Part shown: positions 24,367 to 37,245 of the stretch, piece after piece
How the letters are laid out: each line of letters starts with the position of its first letter
Position numbering within the stretch: position 1 is the stretch's first letter
Assembly (NCBI RefSeq): GCF_026151205.1
Contig: NC_087080.1
Location: forward strand, 12,075,837 to 12,139,836
Direction of reading: 5' to 3'
DNA: 64,000 nucleotides
Source of the DNA: Bolinopsis microptera
Lineage: Eukaryota > Ctenophora > Tentaculata > Lobata > Bolinopsidae
Notes under the pieces: generated by a model
The model's input: the letters and a program-made list of their open reading frames with translations, nothing else
Databases searched by the model: none
What the model was told of the DNA's origin: nothing
Position numbers and translations under genes: made by a program

Positions 24367-26690
24367 AACGCGATGTAAATTAGCTCCGTGTAAGATTTAG
24401 ATAGTGTAGTGTGTACACGTATATTATACACGGATTACAGTAGAATGGATCTGTGTTGAGGCTAATTCTTAGTGGACAGTATCTCTTTGTATTGAGGTTA
24501 AATATTAGTGGACCATATCTCCCTCATCGGTGAGCTGGTTATAGTGCACTGCTAATTGCTATCACAGTCTCACTGCCTCCCCACTATTACAGTCTCACTG
24601 CCCGCTGCTTCATTTACCTCACTGCTTGCAACATACAGGAGATACAGATTACAGAATGACGATATGCTGCTATTATACTCAACCCTCTCTTTTGTATTTT
24701 GTACCTACCACACCCTTACTCTAATTTACCTTTGTCTGTGAGAGAAGTGTGATACGGAGCAATGCCATACCTTCTCATTATGCTTGTGACACCTCTCTTT
24801 TACTACAGATTGTTCCCAATTATGGTTCGTTTATTTGATCAAGTTGCATCCCTTGATTTATTTCCCGACAGGTAGTTTATGCCAGAATGCTCGATACAAC
24901 TCTCGTATTGGTCGATCTGATTTAGCTCGTTTATTTAGATAATATTGGCATGATCTAGAAGCTGCATTTTAAATCGATCTTATTCAAACCTGTCACGTTC
25001 ACCATCGTTGTAAGTTTCAAATTCCCTCTTATGTTTTAAATTTTTCAATCACTTTAATTCCAACAGCCGTTTTGGCGTCAGCATTTTATGTTTAATTAAC
25101 TAATTATCTATTAATAAGTTAATTAGTAACATTCGCTTGTAAGTTGCCACGTGACCAGCGTTTGTGTGTCTGGCTAACTTTTCTCAAATAAATGTATTAT
25201 ATTTAGCCATTTGTTTGCATTTTACTGTCTAGTTTACAATATCAAGCGGGATTAACTAATTGACCTTCTGTCGGATTAATTAACCAAGATATTAATTAGT
25301 TTCTTCTCACATCAACTTAATAAGTCCTATTAGCTCGACTACATTTGTCTCAGATTATCTAGATTAGTCTGAGAATGCTTTTAATAATTGACTAATCAAT
25401 TTTATCCACTTAACTAATTTGACAATAGCCCCACTTAATTGATTTGATCTCAATTTGATAAAACATAATTAAGATTGTATGTTTGAACAATAATCAGTGT
25501 TATCAGTTATATTAACTAGCATCCTGGGTAATACTGGGTGACCAACTGTCGTCAAACTGTCGTCAAACTGTCGTCCGTATTAAAAGTACACGGTACTGAC
25601 TAGTGATATGCAGTACACGCATATTTTATGTAATGCCATAATAACGTAAAAATGCCAGTCTTGTTACAGATTTCGTTAGTCACGAACTAGGCATTTTCTT
25701 GAGCTTATTATTTTGTTAGTTTGTTGTAATATCGTTGTGCCGCTTTGTCATTTGTATGTTTTAATTTACATTCAGTTTAACAACAGAGTTTTCAGTTGAT
25801 AGTCGTTTCATGTTGCCTCCAATCATTGTTAAACGATTTATAACTTGAAAATTGGACGTGGCAAATACCCCGTTTGCGTGTAATTGCAGTAATTTTAAAA
25901 CTATATAATTTGACACTCAATTTAGAATATAAGGTCGGGTCGGGATTATGGTCACATACAATAAACATTGAGCATCAGCAGTGAGTAAGTAGTATCAGTA
26001 TGTGCTAAACGTAACTGAGATGAGACAAGTTCACACTGTGACAAGTTCACACTGTGACAAGTTCACACTGTGACAAGTTCACACTGTGACAAGTTCACAC
26101 TGTTGTCAGAGTTCGCACTACCGGAAGAAGTAACGTCTGATAATATCAGTGAGGATGATGATTAGGAGGAGGAAGGCGGAAGAGCAGGACTGGAATCAGC
26201 CTGATATCCGGCCAGTCCCCTCTAGTCCCCCGGTCACTAGAGATAAATGTAGACAGTAGACATCATGTCTTGGAAGTAGAGCAATTCTGGGGGCTGTATT
26301 GACCTGGTGGCAAGAGAAAGCCTAGGGCTTCTTTTCAGTGCTACCCAGTGCCACGAATGACGTAACATTGCTACATAATGTCTGATGCCTAATGCTTTAT
26401 GTAGAGCCTTGTTACTGGTAGGTAGTGTATCTTTACATAGCTCATTAGTCACTGGCAGCAGTATGCTCTCTGATAGCTATTAATTTAACGAGTAAAGTTA
26501 TGTTAAGTAAGTAACAAGTGGAGATTGGTTCCTACTCCCGACAGAACTCATTAACCTGAATGCCGTCCTCAAGATTGCTTTATTTCCCTCGATTAGGCAC
26601 GCTCTGTGTATTTGAGGCTAAGCTAAAAATAACGATGATGCGGCCATCAGCCAGCCTCCATCCGCAATATTAGAATCACGGAGTTAACAT
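24367..26690. other. Non-coding upstream interval of the kinase gene
   Basis: No gene. 25085-25470 is dense in TTAATTA/TAATTAA words (possible homeodomain sites, inference). 25545-25575 has three copies of AACTGTCGTC. 26024-26103 is a 16-bp tandem repeat, listed separately. Confidence 0.35.
26024..26103. repeat. Five exact copies of a 16-bp repeat
   Basis: GACAAGTTCACACTGT is repeated five times head to tail without a mismatch, about 760 bp upstream of the kinase TATA box. Perfect identity suggests recent expansion. Confidence 0.95.
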
Positions 26691-26835
26691 GTGACAGGAC
26701 ACGTAGCGTCACGTGTTGTGTATTCTCTGTAGGGCTGCTAACTTGATACTGGCACGTGGGCATCACACGCGCAGCAGGAGGTTGACACGTGCGATGCGCG
26801 CTGTGCACTGAGTGGTTGGTTGTTGTTGCAACGCG

Positions 26836-26890
26836 CCAATGAGAGGACAGTTCAGCGCTGTATATAATGATGTATGTAATTAGTGCGGTG
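26836..26890 (+). promoter_or_regulatory. Core promoter of the PIM-like kinase gene
   Basis: A CCAAT box at 26836-26840 is followed 25 bp later by TATATAAT at 26861-26868, predicting transcription from about 26890. The 140 bp upstream is GC-richer than the locus average and carries E-box-like CACGTG words near 26755 and 26789. The start codon at 27125 then gives a ~235-nt leader. Confidence 0.6.
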
Positions 26891-27124
26891 TGTTAGAGAG
26901 AGCAGTGTCCTTGACTCGTTGTTGAGCGTTTCTTTGAGCCAGTGTGTTACGTCACTACGAGCCCGTGATGTCAGGATTTTAGTTTCCGTCTCCGCCCACT
27001 CTGCTCCAGATATACTCGGACCCAACCGGACCCGACCTAACTTTTACGCTTCTACTTTTTCTGTGTGTAACCTGTATTTCGTTTGAAGGAAGATTTCAAG
27101 CTGGCGCCCGACTCCACAAACGTT

Positions 27125-30100
27125 ATGTCCTACGGGAGTTCATCTCCCACTCTCCCCACAGCCCCTTGTCAGAAGATGGAAACTCAAGAACCCTCTCTCT
27201 CTTGCAGCAGTACCTATACCATGATCAAACAGATTGGAACTGGAGGCTATGGAAAGGTCAGTCTACTTCTTTATTCGAAAATCTTCTCTCATCTTGAAAC
27301 TTTGATATTTGTTGGTAGTCTTGTTTCATAAAATCAGTTTTCGGTACTTTTTTGCCATTTTTCACATCTCACCCTGCCCTTGTTGAATAAACTGAAGACT
27401 TCTCATTCGTTCGATTTCTCACAACTTCCACCCTTTCCCACACTCGCTGTCTCAACATAAATATTACATACCACCACCATTCTTATAATTTCACAACCTT
27501 GAGTAAAGAATAAAGATTTGCATCTTGGTACATGAACCATATAGTTTGTACCATCGTGTATCATCTCGTTCGCACTTTAACTTTAAGCCTACGTTTTCTC
27601 GAGCTGTATGATAATTGACTTCTAGACACAAAGTTGTAAATTAGATCAGAACCACAACTTTCCGACCCTTTGTCCCGGACATGCCCGACCAGGTCTTACT
27701 CCAGACACCCCCAGGGTACTTATCCCAAATTAGGTAGTCCCCAGTCCCGTACAGAAGTCCACCGAGCACCCTGAGGCCAAGGGACTTAGGGGACGGTCCG
27801 TACTCATCTGTTATTAATCTAATAGTGGGATCATGTAGTAGGACACTGTGAGTCCTAGGTCTAGGTCTGGACTGTCTCCGTACTGATTGCTACTATAAAT
27901 AGCACCTACCTTACACACTGTGCCCTAAATCTCTTTGATTTACCAACATTGCAATCTCTGATTAGCCGTCACTGGGTATTTAGAACTAACTTGTCTCCCA
28001 TTGGGCAGCCTCCGAAACACACGCTCTGATTGGTCAGTTTATCCGATAAAAGCGCCTGATTGGCCGGCCCGGGATGTGGTGTCTCCCCTGAGGCCTTCCC
28101 CTCTAAATATGTTTATCATTACCTGGTCTCTTACCCACACAAAGGGTTATATATAGCGAGCTCCAATACCCAGCACTCAGCAGTTGTTCCTTAAATGGAA
28201 TAATATCACTTCCTAATAAGGTATAATAAGGTTAATTAGCCGCGTGTACACAGGACTGTAGCGGCCAAGGCTTGCTAGTGTGCAGAAGTGAGACTCGAGG
28301 GTCTCAACTAGAATAATAGATATCAATAGCCTGGTATGTGATGGTTGGTATGTGATTGTAGCCTGGTATGTGATGGTGTGTATCAGTGACCTGTTGTTGT
28401 GACTGAGTAGCTTTGTGTACACAGTAAAACTCTCTGATACCCGCTCTCTTGAGCTGAGAGGGTGGGCATCTTATTGAACAGGAAACAGTGTAATACTGGG
28501 CACTCACACACACAGCACTAGTACTTCCATCCGGTGTGATCAGGCTCACACCAGGGAAGGGACCGGCGTGATTTGGGTTATATCATCAGATATAGGCTAC
28601 TACACTCTTAGAGTGATAGATATCGGCCCCAGGAAAGGAACTTCACTAAGAGTGTGTGTCTTGGTAACATGACACCAGGGTTTCATCTCACTGATAAATG
28701 TCACGAGATTCTGGTCGGTACGAGTCCCTGAAAAAAAGGGTAAAAACGGGATTTTAATGAACATTCTAGAACGTTTGTTTTAACAAGTTCTGGTTAATCC
28801 CCCTTTGATCTGGTGTGTTTGAGTTGAGGAGCGGTAACGCAGTCTCATTGAATCCCTGCATACTACACTGTTATATCCCTGATAAAATAGAGTCACCACA
28901 TAATATCGCAAGAGTTACGTGGATATAAGAACCGTCACTAACTTAGAGCTCTCTTGTTTTTCGACTTGAAGAAGCGAAAGATCGCTGGTTTTGGGTTTCG
29001 AGAAGAATTACGTGCGAATTGAAGCTTTATCTATATGCGAACTTGCCTGCAAAGTGTGTTTTGAGAAGCCTGATGCATTGCTCAATATTTATAAACCAGA
29101 ACTACTTGGACTGAGACACGAGACAGTAATGTTAAAATCGCCTGTTCTTCACGCCAGCATCCTGATTCCTATTTCGCATATATTAAGAGGAAACGTTTAA
29201 CCGTTTTCGTGTGGCGACTACGTCAAACGAAACAGTTGCCCAGTTACACCCCCTCTGAAATGATACCTGCGTAGTCTACTAACGTCACTCGTCTTTAGAG
29301 GTCGTGAGGTCTTTAGAGGTTGTGAGAAGATATCACTGAGTGAGGTAGGATATAATATATGGTCTGGAGGATTTAATAAGTTCGTCAGAAGATCGGGCTA
29401 CTTTTCTTGAGAAAGGAGTAGCATGTTTTATAATGCTATGGCTCTGTATCGGGGAAACCTAGAAAGTACTTCCTCAGAACTGATAACTTATAACCGATAC
29501 TCATTTAACCCGGGAAAAGGGAACTATATCTGGTTCTTTAGAGAGAGGGAGAAATGTAGGGCTCTACACAGAGAGGGTGATAAAAGTTTACAGTTTTGTT
29601 CGCCTCTTGTTGCTGTGAAATAAAGCTTCTCTAGCATTAGAGTTAACACTGACAAGCTTCTCCTAAAGGTACCAGATTTGTTAACAATTACAGCTGCTGA
29701 CTAGACACACCAGTCTACTGTAACTAACAGACTTAATTAGTTACATCGCCTCCTCCCACTTTAGTTAGCGCTAATACAAGTCAGGGTTATTTTAATCCAC
29801 AATAAGTCAGTGCTATTTTATCTCACACTAAACAATAGAAGTTCTCCTGAAACGGCAGGTTACTAATGACAGTCTGTGATTTAACAAGCTCGTCCCCTTT
29901 TTTAATGTGATCTAAACATTGTCCCTGCCTTTAAACATGATCTAACAAACAAACTGACATTTTGTCTCCCAACAATAAAACCTGATCTAATCGGGCCTGG
30001 TTTTAAAAGAACTGGTTTTGTTACTCTCCCACTGAGTAGTGTACTTGTAGTTATTAGAAGGTAGCAAGCCCGGGCATGATTACAGCGGTCAGTTATTCTG

Positions 30101-33100
30101 CAAACTTTGTGTGCGAGAGAGAGCTTTACTTACGAGAATGAGGGCTGAAGTAGCCCTAAAGTTGGACCTTCTAGTCAAATCCACAGATTGCTTCCACCAC
30201 GTGACACATCCTAGCCAATCAGCGTGCAGAGAGATCTTTTCACGTGACACATCCTAGCCAGTCACGGTGCAGCCTCCTGCAGCGTTACCTTGCTTACCTT
30301 GCTACGGTGTGGAGACATTGCAATGTGACATGCAAACACTGACCTTCTCACTACATTCAGATTATGTATACTACACACTTTCAGTACTACTGTCACACCT
30401 TCAAAGGAATTTGAAAAGAGATGTTCTGGTGTCTTTTCAAAGAGATGTGCTGGTGTCTTTGATCCGCAGAACAGGGCGGAAGGTGATATTAGGTCAGGTT
30501 TAAATGAAGGTGAAAGTGCAGGTGACACTGTCCAGCTAAGTGAGGTAAGGTGCAGCTGTCACCTTTACTCCACGTGCTGTCACTTTCACTCCACGTGCAG
30601 TTTTGGTATTCTCAATCAAAACTCAGTCATTTCCCACCACAAGGAGGCTCCTGACACTGCCTTGTAATTACTACTAGTATTACAGAGTGACCCGTATTAG
30701 AGATGAAGTAATAGTCTGATCATCTTAACCGTTGTAGTGATGTCATCAGATCTTGTGGGGGTTACAGACAGGGGATCGTAATGTCTTGCAACACAGACGC
30801 AACCTTCATGTTCCTGTTAGTTACGGCTTATTTGATTACACATTATATGTCATTCGATTTACCCGGCTGGATAATATTAATACCATCAGGATATCCAAGT
30901 GTAGCCAGGATTATGCTGAGGAATCTGGAAAAGTATTCCAGGAATTTGAGTGATGCTCTGAATGTGCAGTGTTTTTACATGAAGCAATGATTTCTGACAA
31001 TGATGCTTAGTCATCAACATTATCAACAGTAGGTGATAGAATAAAGTAATCTGAGCTATCAATTCAACACCTGAGCAGCTGGGCCACGCCCGGCTATCAC
31101 CATGGTGATTGGACCAGAAGCATCACGTGGGCGGAGCTCTGATACTTTGATTGGTTGTCGCACTTGTCAAAACTGAGGTCACGTTTCAAAGTGGAGGTTC
31201 AGCCGTGCTATAGTTCTCTTACATTATTATATCCTATTTTTGGAGGTGACTTAGTGAGCAGTAGCTACAGTTCTGTGATGTTTTACAAGGCCTCTGTGTT
31301 TGACGTTTTTACTCTGTGTATGCGAGAAATGTAAAACTAGTAGTTTTACAATTGATCTAGAGGAAGCTGGCAGATTGGGTCCAGTCATGGTGGATGGCAA
31401 TATTCCAATATTTTTAAAATTTATCATGATTAAAAAACGTCTAGAAATAAAACCAAGTCATGAAAATTCCAACTTATCAGATTTTCAGAAGTAGATTCCG
31501 CCTGTCATGACCTTCTCTCAAACAATTACGTAACTTTGAAGGGAGAAACACCCTCACGTCCCCCTGAACACTGCTTGATAAGAGTATTATCTGTGAAACT
31601 AAACACGCACGTGAACTAGACTTCTGGTTTACAGATAAGATTACCCGGCCGAATTCTTTAACGATAAGATCATGAAAACTTACAGTTTCTCAGAGTGCCC
31701 TGCCTCTTCTACATTGAAATTTGAAGTGTTATTTAGGCGAGTAAATTTTTTAAGTGGCGCTAAAAAGACAACAATTAGCGCTAAATCTGGACATTCTCAA
31801 ACACTTTCTATCTAATCTGAGCTCCGTGCGTGATCACTCTTTTAAGTGTAAATTGTGCACACGTACACCCTGTAATAACACAGTTCACACGTACACCCTG
31901 TAATAACACAGTTCAGTCGAGTCTGCTATCTAATTAGCTATATCTGCCTCCTCTAATTAGCTATAATAAGCTATATCTCCAGATTGTATCTGGGGTTAAG
32001 TGGACACGCCTCTATCTTGTTGACCTTGTTAGCATTCTATTGTCTGTGCTGTATCCTGTTAACAATCAGACACAACTAGCCTGGAGCTAACCAATCAAAG
32101 CACTGCAAACCAGTCTGATAACCAATCAGAAGTGGTGTAACGAGCCAGTAAGATCAGTGTAATTTCCGATCACATTATATAAGTTGACAGATAAGCTACA
32201 CTCGCACCTAACAAGGAGTTTCAACTGTCAGCACTGTGCGTTACTGCGGCCACCGTTACTTGTCAGCGTCACCATGGTAACTTGTCAACAATTTGTCATC
32301 TCTCTGTCTCTCTCTCTCTCTCTCACTTCCTCTCAAACAATACAAAAAGTAACCCTCCTGTAGTTTAACAGCTACCTTTCTCTCAATTCTTGGTATAATC
32401 TACCACACACAATACCGTAATCTGGGAAGTTGCTTCTTCTTTTTCAGAAAAGCGAAATTAACCCAAATCGACTCCAGAGTAGTTGTCACGTGATCTCAGG
32501 CCGTGTTCTGATTGGTTAGTGACAAGTAATGCTCCGTAATAAGGACAACTAACCCAACCCTCATTAGATGTAAATACGCTGTACGTTAGTCTTTAAATTT
32601 ACACACAAGCCAATGTGAGCTTATATTGCATAATTCAGGAGACAAGTATCTGTAACAATGTGTAATAAATTATAACTGTGAATATTCAACAGGATAATTA
32701 GAAAACCAATAAGAATTCTCCGAAATTGACGGTCAATAATGCTTACTGTTAATTCTGTGCGAAGTTAATATTCAATATAACTTAATACTCGTGACGTACG
32801 ACACCGTGAAAGAGCGACAACAGTTAAATTAAAAGCTCGTTCATTTAGTAGCTTCCACCTATTCGTGACGTACATGCTACGCACAAGGGCCAAGTTAAGA
32901 CGTTAAAAGGCAGTAAAGTAATTACCTTGGGACAACAACCTATCAGCTCTCTCTCTCTCTCTCTCTCTCTTCATGATTACAGATATCCTCAATATCACCC
33001 CATCTTACACTTCGTTTCTTCAAATCTCACTATAATCCATCCCTCACTGCTGTACTGTATTCTGATTGTACAATGTATGTACTAACCTTCCCTCTCTCCC

Positions 33101-35542
33101 TCAGGTATACCTGGCTCAACACAAATACACAGGAAAACAAGTAGCTATTAAAGTTATGTCTCAGTCCCGGATTTCCAGATATTTGGAGCTAGACGGACAG
33201 AGAGTCCCAGCTGAGATTGCTCTCATCGCTAACTTATCACACAGCTCTATTATTCAGGTAACTTGAGAACTTGTTAGTTGTTGCACGTGCAGCTGCACAG
33301 TGCACGCAATATTGTAGTGTTTCGTCTGTACCATGGTACACTATTCATTGTTTTTCTCCTCTTCTTTACTAAGAGTCGGTGAATTATATGTTTGGTATCA
33401 CGTGCACATATATTAAATGATTTGACCCCGTGTTAGCTAGCTTAGAGCTGCAGGGTCTAAGATTGTACAGTGGCGAGTCATCTAGAAATTTGTAGGAAGT
33501 CCCTCAGCTGTGCGAACAATCTCATGATTAAACTGCTGCTAGTCACTTGTCGCGACGGCTCAATGCTCATGGTCGAACAGTAACACTGCACATTGGACCC
33601 GTGCCAAAGAAACCAAAACATTCGTACTTTCGGCTTTCGTTTCTGAACCAAGTCTGTGCCAAACTACACAAATCTACTCAAAACACAGTTTAATTAACCT
33701 GTTATCCCACTCCAATAGCAACTAAGATGTAGTAACCATAGTAACTAAGATATAGTAACCATGGTAACTAACACTCCTCCTCCCCTCAGTACATCGCTCA
33801 CTTCAAAGTACCAGGAGGATGGTGCCTGGTGATGGAGTACCCTCACGGTTACCTCGACTTGTTCGAGCTGATCTGTGACAGAGGCAGACTTAATGAGAAA
33901 CACACTCGCAAGATTATCAGACAGGTAAATAGTTCACTTCAAAATTCATTTCCTGTTTTTTTTGGTGCCAAGATCTTATATTTCCGTTCCATCTATATTG
34001 ATCTCTCTAGAATATCTCTTCTCAAAAAAGATACGGTTTAACCAGAATATTCCGGCTATTTCTAGAAATCTAAGAAGTAACCCTTCCCATCTCGCAGGTT
34101 CTACAAGCTATAAACCACTGTTTAAAAAGTAAAGTGGATCACAGGGACCTGAAAGACGAGAACCTTCTCGTGAACCCTGACAACCTCCACGTCAAGCTGA
34201 TTGACTTCGGGTCCGCTTCTCAACTGACAGATAGAGCTTACACCAGGTTCCAGGGAACTGATGTGTACCTGCCCCCAGAGTGGTACACCCGACACAGCTA
34301 CATGGCTCTCCCTGCCACCTCCTGGGCTATTGGCTGTCTCATCTTCACCTGTCTCTCTGGAGACTCTCCCTTCGCTACTAGAGATGAGGTAATTATCTCT
34401 TTAACTTTTGTTGATTTCGCAACTTTTCTTTTGTTGTGTTCGGAGTTGGAAACCTTGTAATAAGCGGTTATATTTTAACGGTTTTTTAAACATGCACACT
34501 TAATACTAGATAGGGCCCACTTTTAGTACATCGGGCCCAACATGTCTCAACTAAATCACTCCTATGTATCTAGAACCACTTAGCACAGGCTCCAACCCCC
34601 TTTCAAAGACTCATCTACCATAAACAGCCAGTCTCGTGAACTCTAGTCGATATATTCGCTCTAAATAGGCTAGAGATCCTCTTTAAAACACACGTTTAAC
34701 CTTCAGAGTTGCACAGAGAGTGAGTTATTAATCAGTGTGAGTGAATTAACAGGCGGCAGCATTAAAACCTGGGGGACACCTCAAAATAGTGGTGATCTCA
34801 CGACCCCCTTAATATTATAGCAGCCTATCTTCGCTGAGATCACCTGTATAAATACACTGCTCTCCTTGATTAACAGTTATAAAGTCACGTGATATATAAT
34901 ATACCTGCACAGTGCACTGTGTTTCCGAGCTGTAACCATGTGTTTCTGTTAGTAACCATGTGTTACCCCTAGTTACACACACACACACACCTAATGAAAC
35001 ACACGTTATCACACACGTGTTTTCTACATGACAAAGGAGTCTCTCAGATCACAGCTAATAATACGCTTTACTTTAAGAGGAGGAGTACACATTAGAGTGT
35101 AGTATTGTGGCCACACCTCCCTGCTAGTATGCATTATCTTATTATGACGAGCAATAGTCACTGCTCTCTTTCTATGTCTATTGTCGTGGTGATGGTTGTT
35201 AGGTCACTGTGGTGATAGTTAGATCACCAGTGTCTTGTGATGTAGAGTTGTTGTGACCTTGTACTAAACACGTCATAACTCTCAAGGTTTCCAACTGCGG
35301 AACTATTATGAGATTTTTCCTTTTTGGAGTTTTAATAACATGTCTAAAAATATATCCTTGTGTTTAACTAACCTCTCCTATTTCTCCAGGTGAAGAAGTC
35401 CCAGATACCATGGGAGAAGCTCCCCTCCAACTTATCAGACAACTGTTTTGACATGTTGAAAGGATGTCTCCAGACGTCAGCTCGCCACAGGATCAACCTC
35501 AAGACCCTGGCAGCTCATCCCTGGTTACAAATGGACAGCTGA
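27125..35542 (+). CDS. PIM: PIM-family serine/threonine kinase, five exons
   Basis: Exons 27125-27256, 33105-33257, 33790-33924, 34098-34388 and 35390-35542 join into a 287-residue protein; every intron is GT-AG and phase 0. Kinase landmarks are all present: glycine loop GTGGYGKV at 39-45 (split by intron 1), VAIK lysine 60, alpha-C glutamate 81 (RVPAEIAL), HRDLKDEN at 155-162, DFG at 176-178, PPEW at 199-202. RVP-E, HRD-KDEN, LIDFGS and PPEW with no DxW aspartate are PIM hallmarks (family knowledge). The hinge EYPHGYLD keeps one proline where vertebrate PIM has two. Length is close to human PIM1 (313). Like other PIMs it is almost only a kinase domain and is expected to be constitutively active and controlled by expression level. 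The first ATG in frame is used; no ATG lies upstream in that frame. Confidence 0.9.
28029..28156 (+). promoter_or_regulatory. Promoter-like cluster in kinase intron 1
   Basis: Two inverted CCAAT boxes (ATTGG at 28029 and 28059) lie ~90 bp before TATATATA at 28148-28155, spaced as in a core promoter with initiation near 28180. It could drive an alternative kinase transcript or a non-coding RNA. Sequence pattern only. Confidence 0.35.
30198..30272. promoter_or_regulatory. Duplicated CACGTG-CCAAT module
   Basis: A 32-bp unit CACGTGACACATCCTAGCCA followed by a CCAAT- or CCAGT-type segment occurs at 30198-30229 and again at 30241-30272, with three differences. The first copy has an intact CCAAT. 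Located in kinase intron 1. Confidence 0.4.
31858..31915. repeat. 28-bp tandem duplication
   Basis: CACACGTACACCCTGTAATA plus ACACAGTT occurs twice in direct succession with no difference. Located in kinase intron 1. Confidence 0.85.
32091..32183 (+). promoter_or_regulatory. Second promoter-like cluster in kinase intron 1
   Basis: CCAAT boxes at 32091-32095 and 32122-32126 precede TATATAAG at 32176-32183, predicting initiation near 32206, about 900 bp before exon 2. A CCATGG palindrome follows at 32268. Pattern evidence only; a start here would miss the glycine-loop exon. Confidence 0.35.
32268..32281. promoter_or_regulatory. X-box-like motif GTCACCATGGTAAC
   Basis: RFX-consensus-like palindrome 60 bp after the second intronic promoter-like cluster. 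Related GTAACCATAGTAAC and GTAACCATGGTAAC motifs lie at 33732 and 33755 in intron 2. Confidence 0.35.
32300..32971. repeat. CT microsatellites
   Basis: Two (TC)n runs, about 32300-32324 and 32946-32971, in kinase intron 1. The second lies ~135 bp before exon 2. Confidence 0.8.
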
Positions 35543-35554
35543 AAAACCGACTGA

Positions 35555-37245
35555 CCATATATGGGCATGCTACCATGTATGGTCAAAACAACACTGCCAT
35601 CCCGTGTTGAACTCTAGGATACAATATAAACTGCAGCCACTTTGATTAGGATATGGTATGGGTATATTTGATATACGGCTCAGACTTGGCGATGTTTACA
35701 GCTACTTCCGTTCATTACGATTACACTAATTATATGATTAATTATAATTATGCACATAATTAATTATGATTATGCACTAGACGCTTATCCGAAAGTTTCG
35801 TTAACGAACCTGGTGTTTTTGATTTAACAGGAGATTTTTTCTGCGGGTTTAACTTGATTGACTATTTATCTAATGGACCGACTTATCATTATGATGTAAT
35901 ATCACGTCTGATATTACTTCTACACGTTTATCAGTGATGATTATTATATAATTTGCTCTATACTCCTTTTATATAATTATTTATATATTCCATGTTTAAT
36001 GTGAAATATTTTAAACAACTTTGTCAAGCTGGCAGACTTTCTACGTCGGCTAGATATATGTGGAGTCATGGCAAATCTGACCATCATTTAATCCGTTTTA
36101 TTATTTTAAAATAGGCTTTCAAACCGTAAAGTCGAACATTTTAACTAAACTCTGTTACCAATTTTTCAGATGCAACTCTGCCGAGATTAACATTATATAT
36201 TTCAATATGTGGTGGGATATATTAGTTAATGAACTAATTAATCAGTTAATTAAGTTAAAACTTGGCATGGTTTTCTTTTCTTTGTTTGTTTAGCGGGATC
36301 TTGTTTGATATCGTAGTATTTGGGGTGTAGATTAAGGTGAATTGTAGATAATAGCTAAAACTAAAACTAATTAGGTTCGCACTGCTAGTTAAAACACAAG
36401 TGTAGAATGTTACCACGGTAACAAATCATGTAATACGATGCTGGCTCATCTTCTCTTAATGTGCAACGAATTTTGTAATTGTTAATTATCTGACCAAGTG
36501 TCTGACACCACTTCAAACATCCCGGGTCTTCCCTCACAATTCTACCCTGACTCAACTCAGCTGAATTTCTTTAAAAACCCTTCCGGGGCATTAACATTTC
36601 CGGAAATAATGGTTAAAGTCGGGTGCCAGCTTGAATTCGGGAAGTTGGAAGTGCGTGTGCAGACTTATCAGTTCGAGATATTAACGTTAGTTTCACAACT
36701 CCTTCATAAATAATTCAATTTGACTACCCCTATATTTCCGTGCTTTAACTGGACCGTGAAATATCGGACCTAGCCGGATATCGTGTTGCTAATGTAGCAC
36801 GGATATCGTGTTGCTAATGTAGCACGGATATCGTAATCTTGGAACTTGACCTTGAACTGATAAGGTTATCAGTTAATGATAAGCTAGACAGGATGAATCA
36901 AAATTAAGCTAACCTGATAAATGCCAGTGATGGATTGAGGTTGAAACGTGCCGAGATCAGGTCAGCACCAAGATTACGGGACCGGAGAATTTTATCCGTA
37001 CTCTTACTGTCCGATTATATTTATTTTATTTATTTGTGTTATGTACCAATGTGTGACTCCAATGTGTAGGGTATGTTCGTGACCATGTAAGGGCATGCTA
37101 CCATATATGGGCATGTTTCCATATATGGGCATAGTATTGTATACTAATTTACCAACTTTTTGTCTGAGCAACTAAAACACTAAGAAAAACTTAAATGCAC
37201 GGCCAAAAACAACAAATATCACTGATGTGTGAATACCATATATGG
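35555..37245. promoter_or_regulatory. Four CArG-box words downstream of the kinase
   Basis: The exact word CCATATATGG, a consensus SRF/MADS CArG box, occurs at 35555 (kinase 3'UTR), 37101, 37119 and 37236, each followed by GCAT. The shared extension suggests a dispersed ~16-bp repeat; binding is inference. Confidence 0.4.
36409..36422. promoter_or_regulatory. X-box-like palindrome GTTACCACGGTAAC
   Basis: Perfect 7+7 inverted repeat apart from the central AC, matching the RFX X-box consensus. About 870 bp after the kinase stop codon. Confidence 0.3.
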
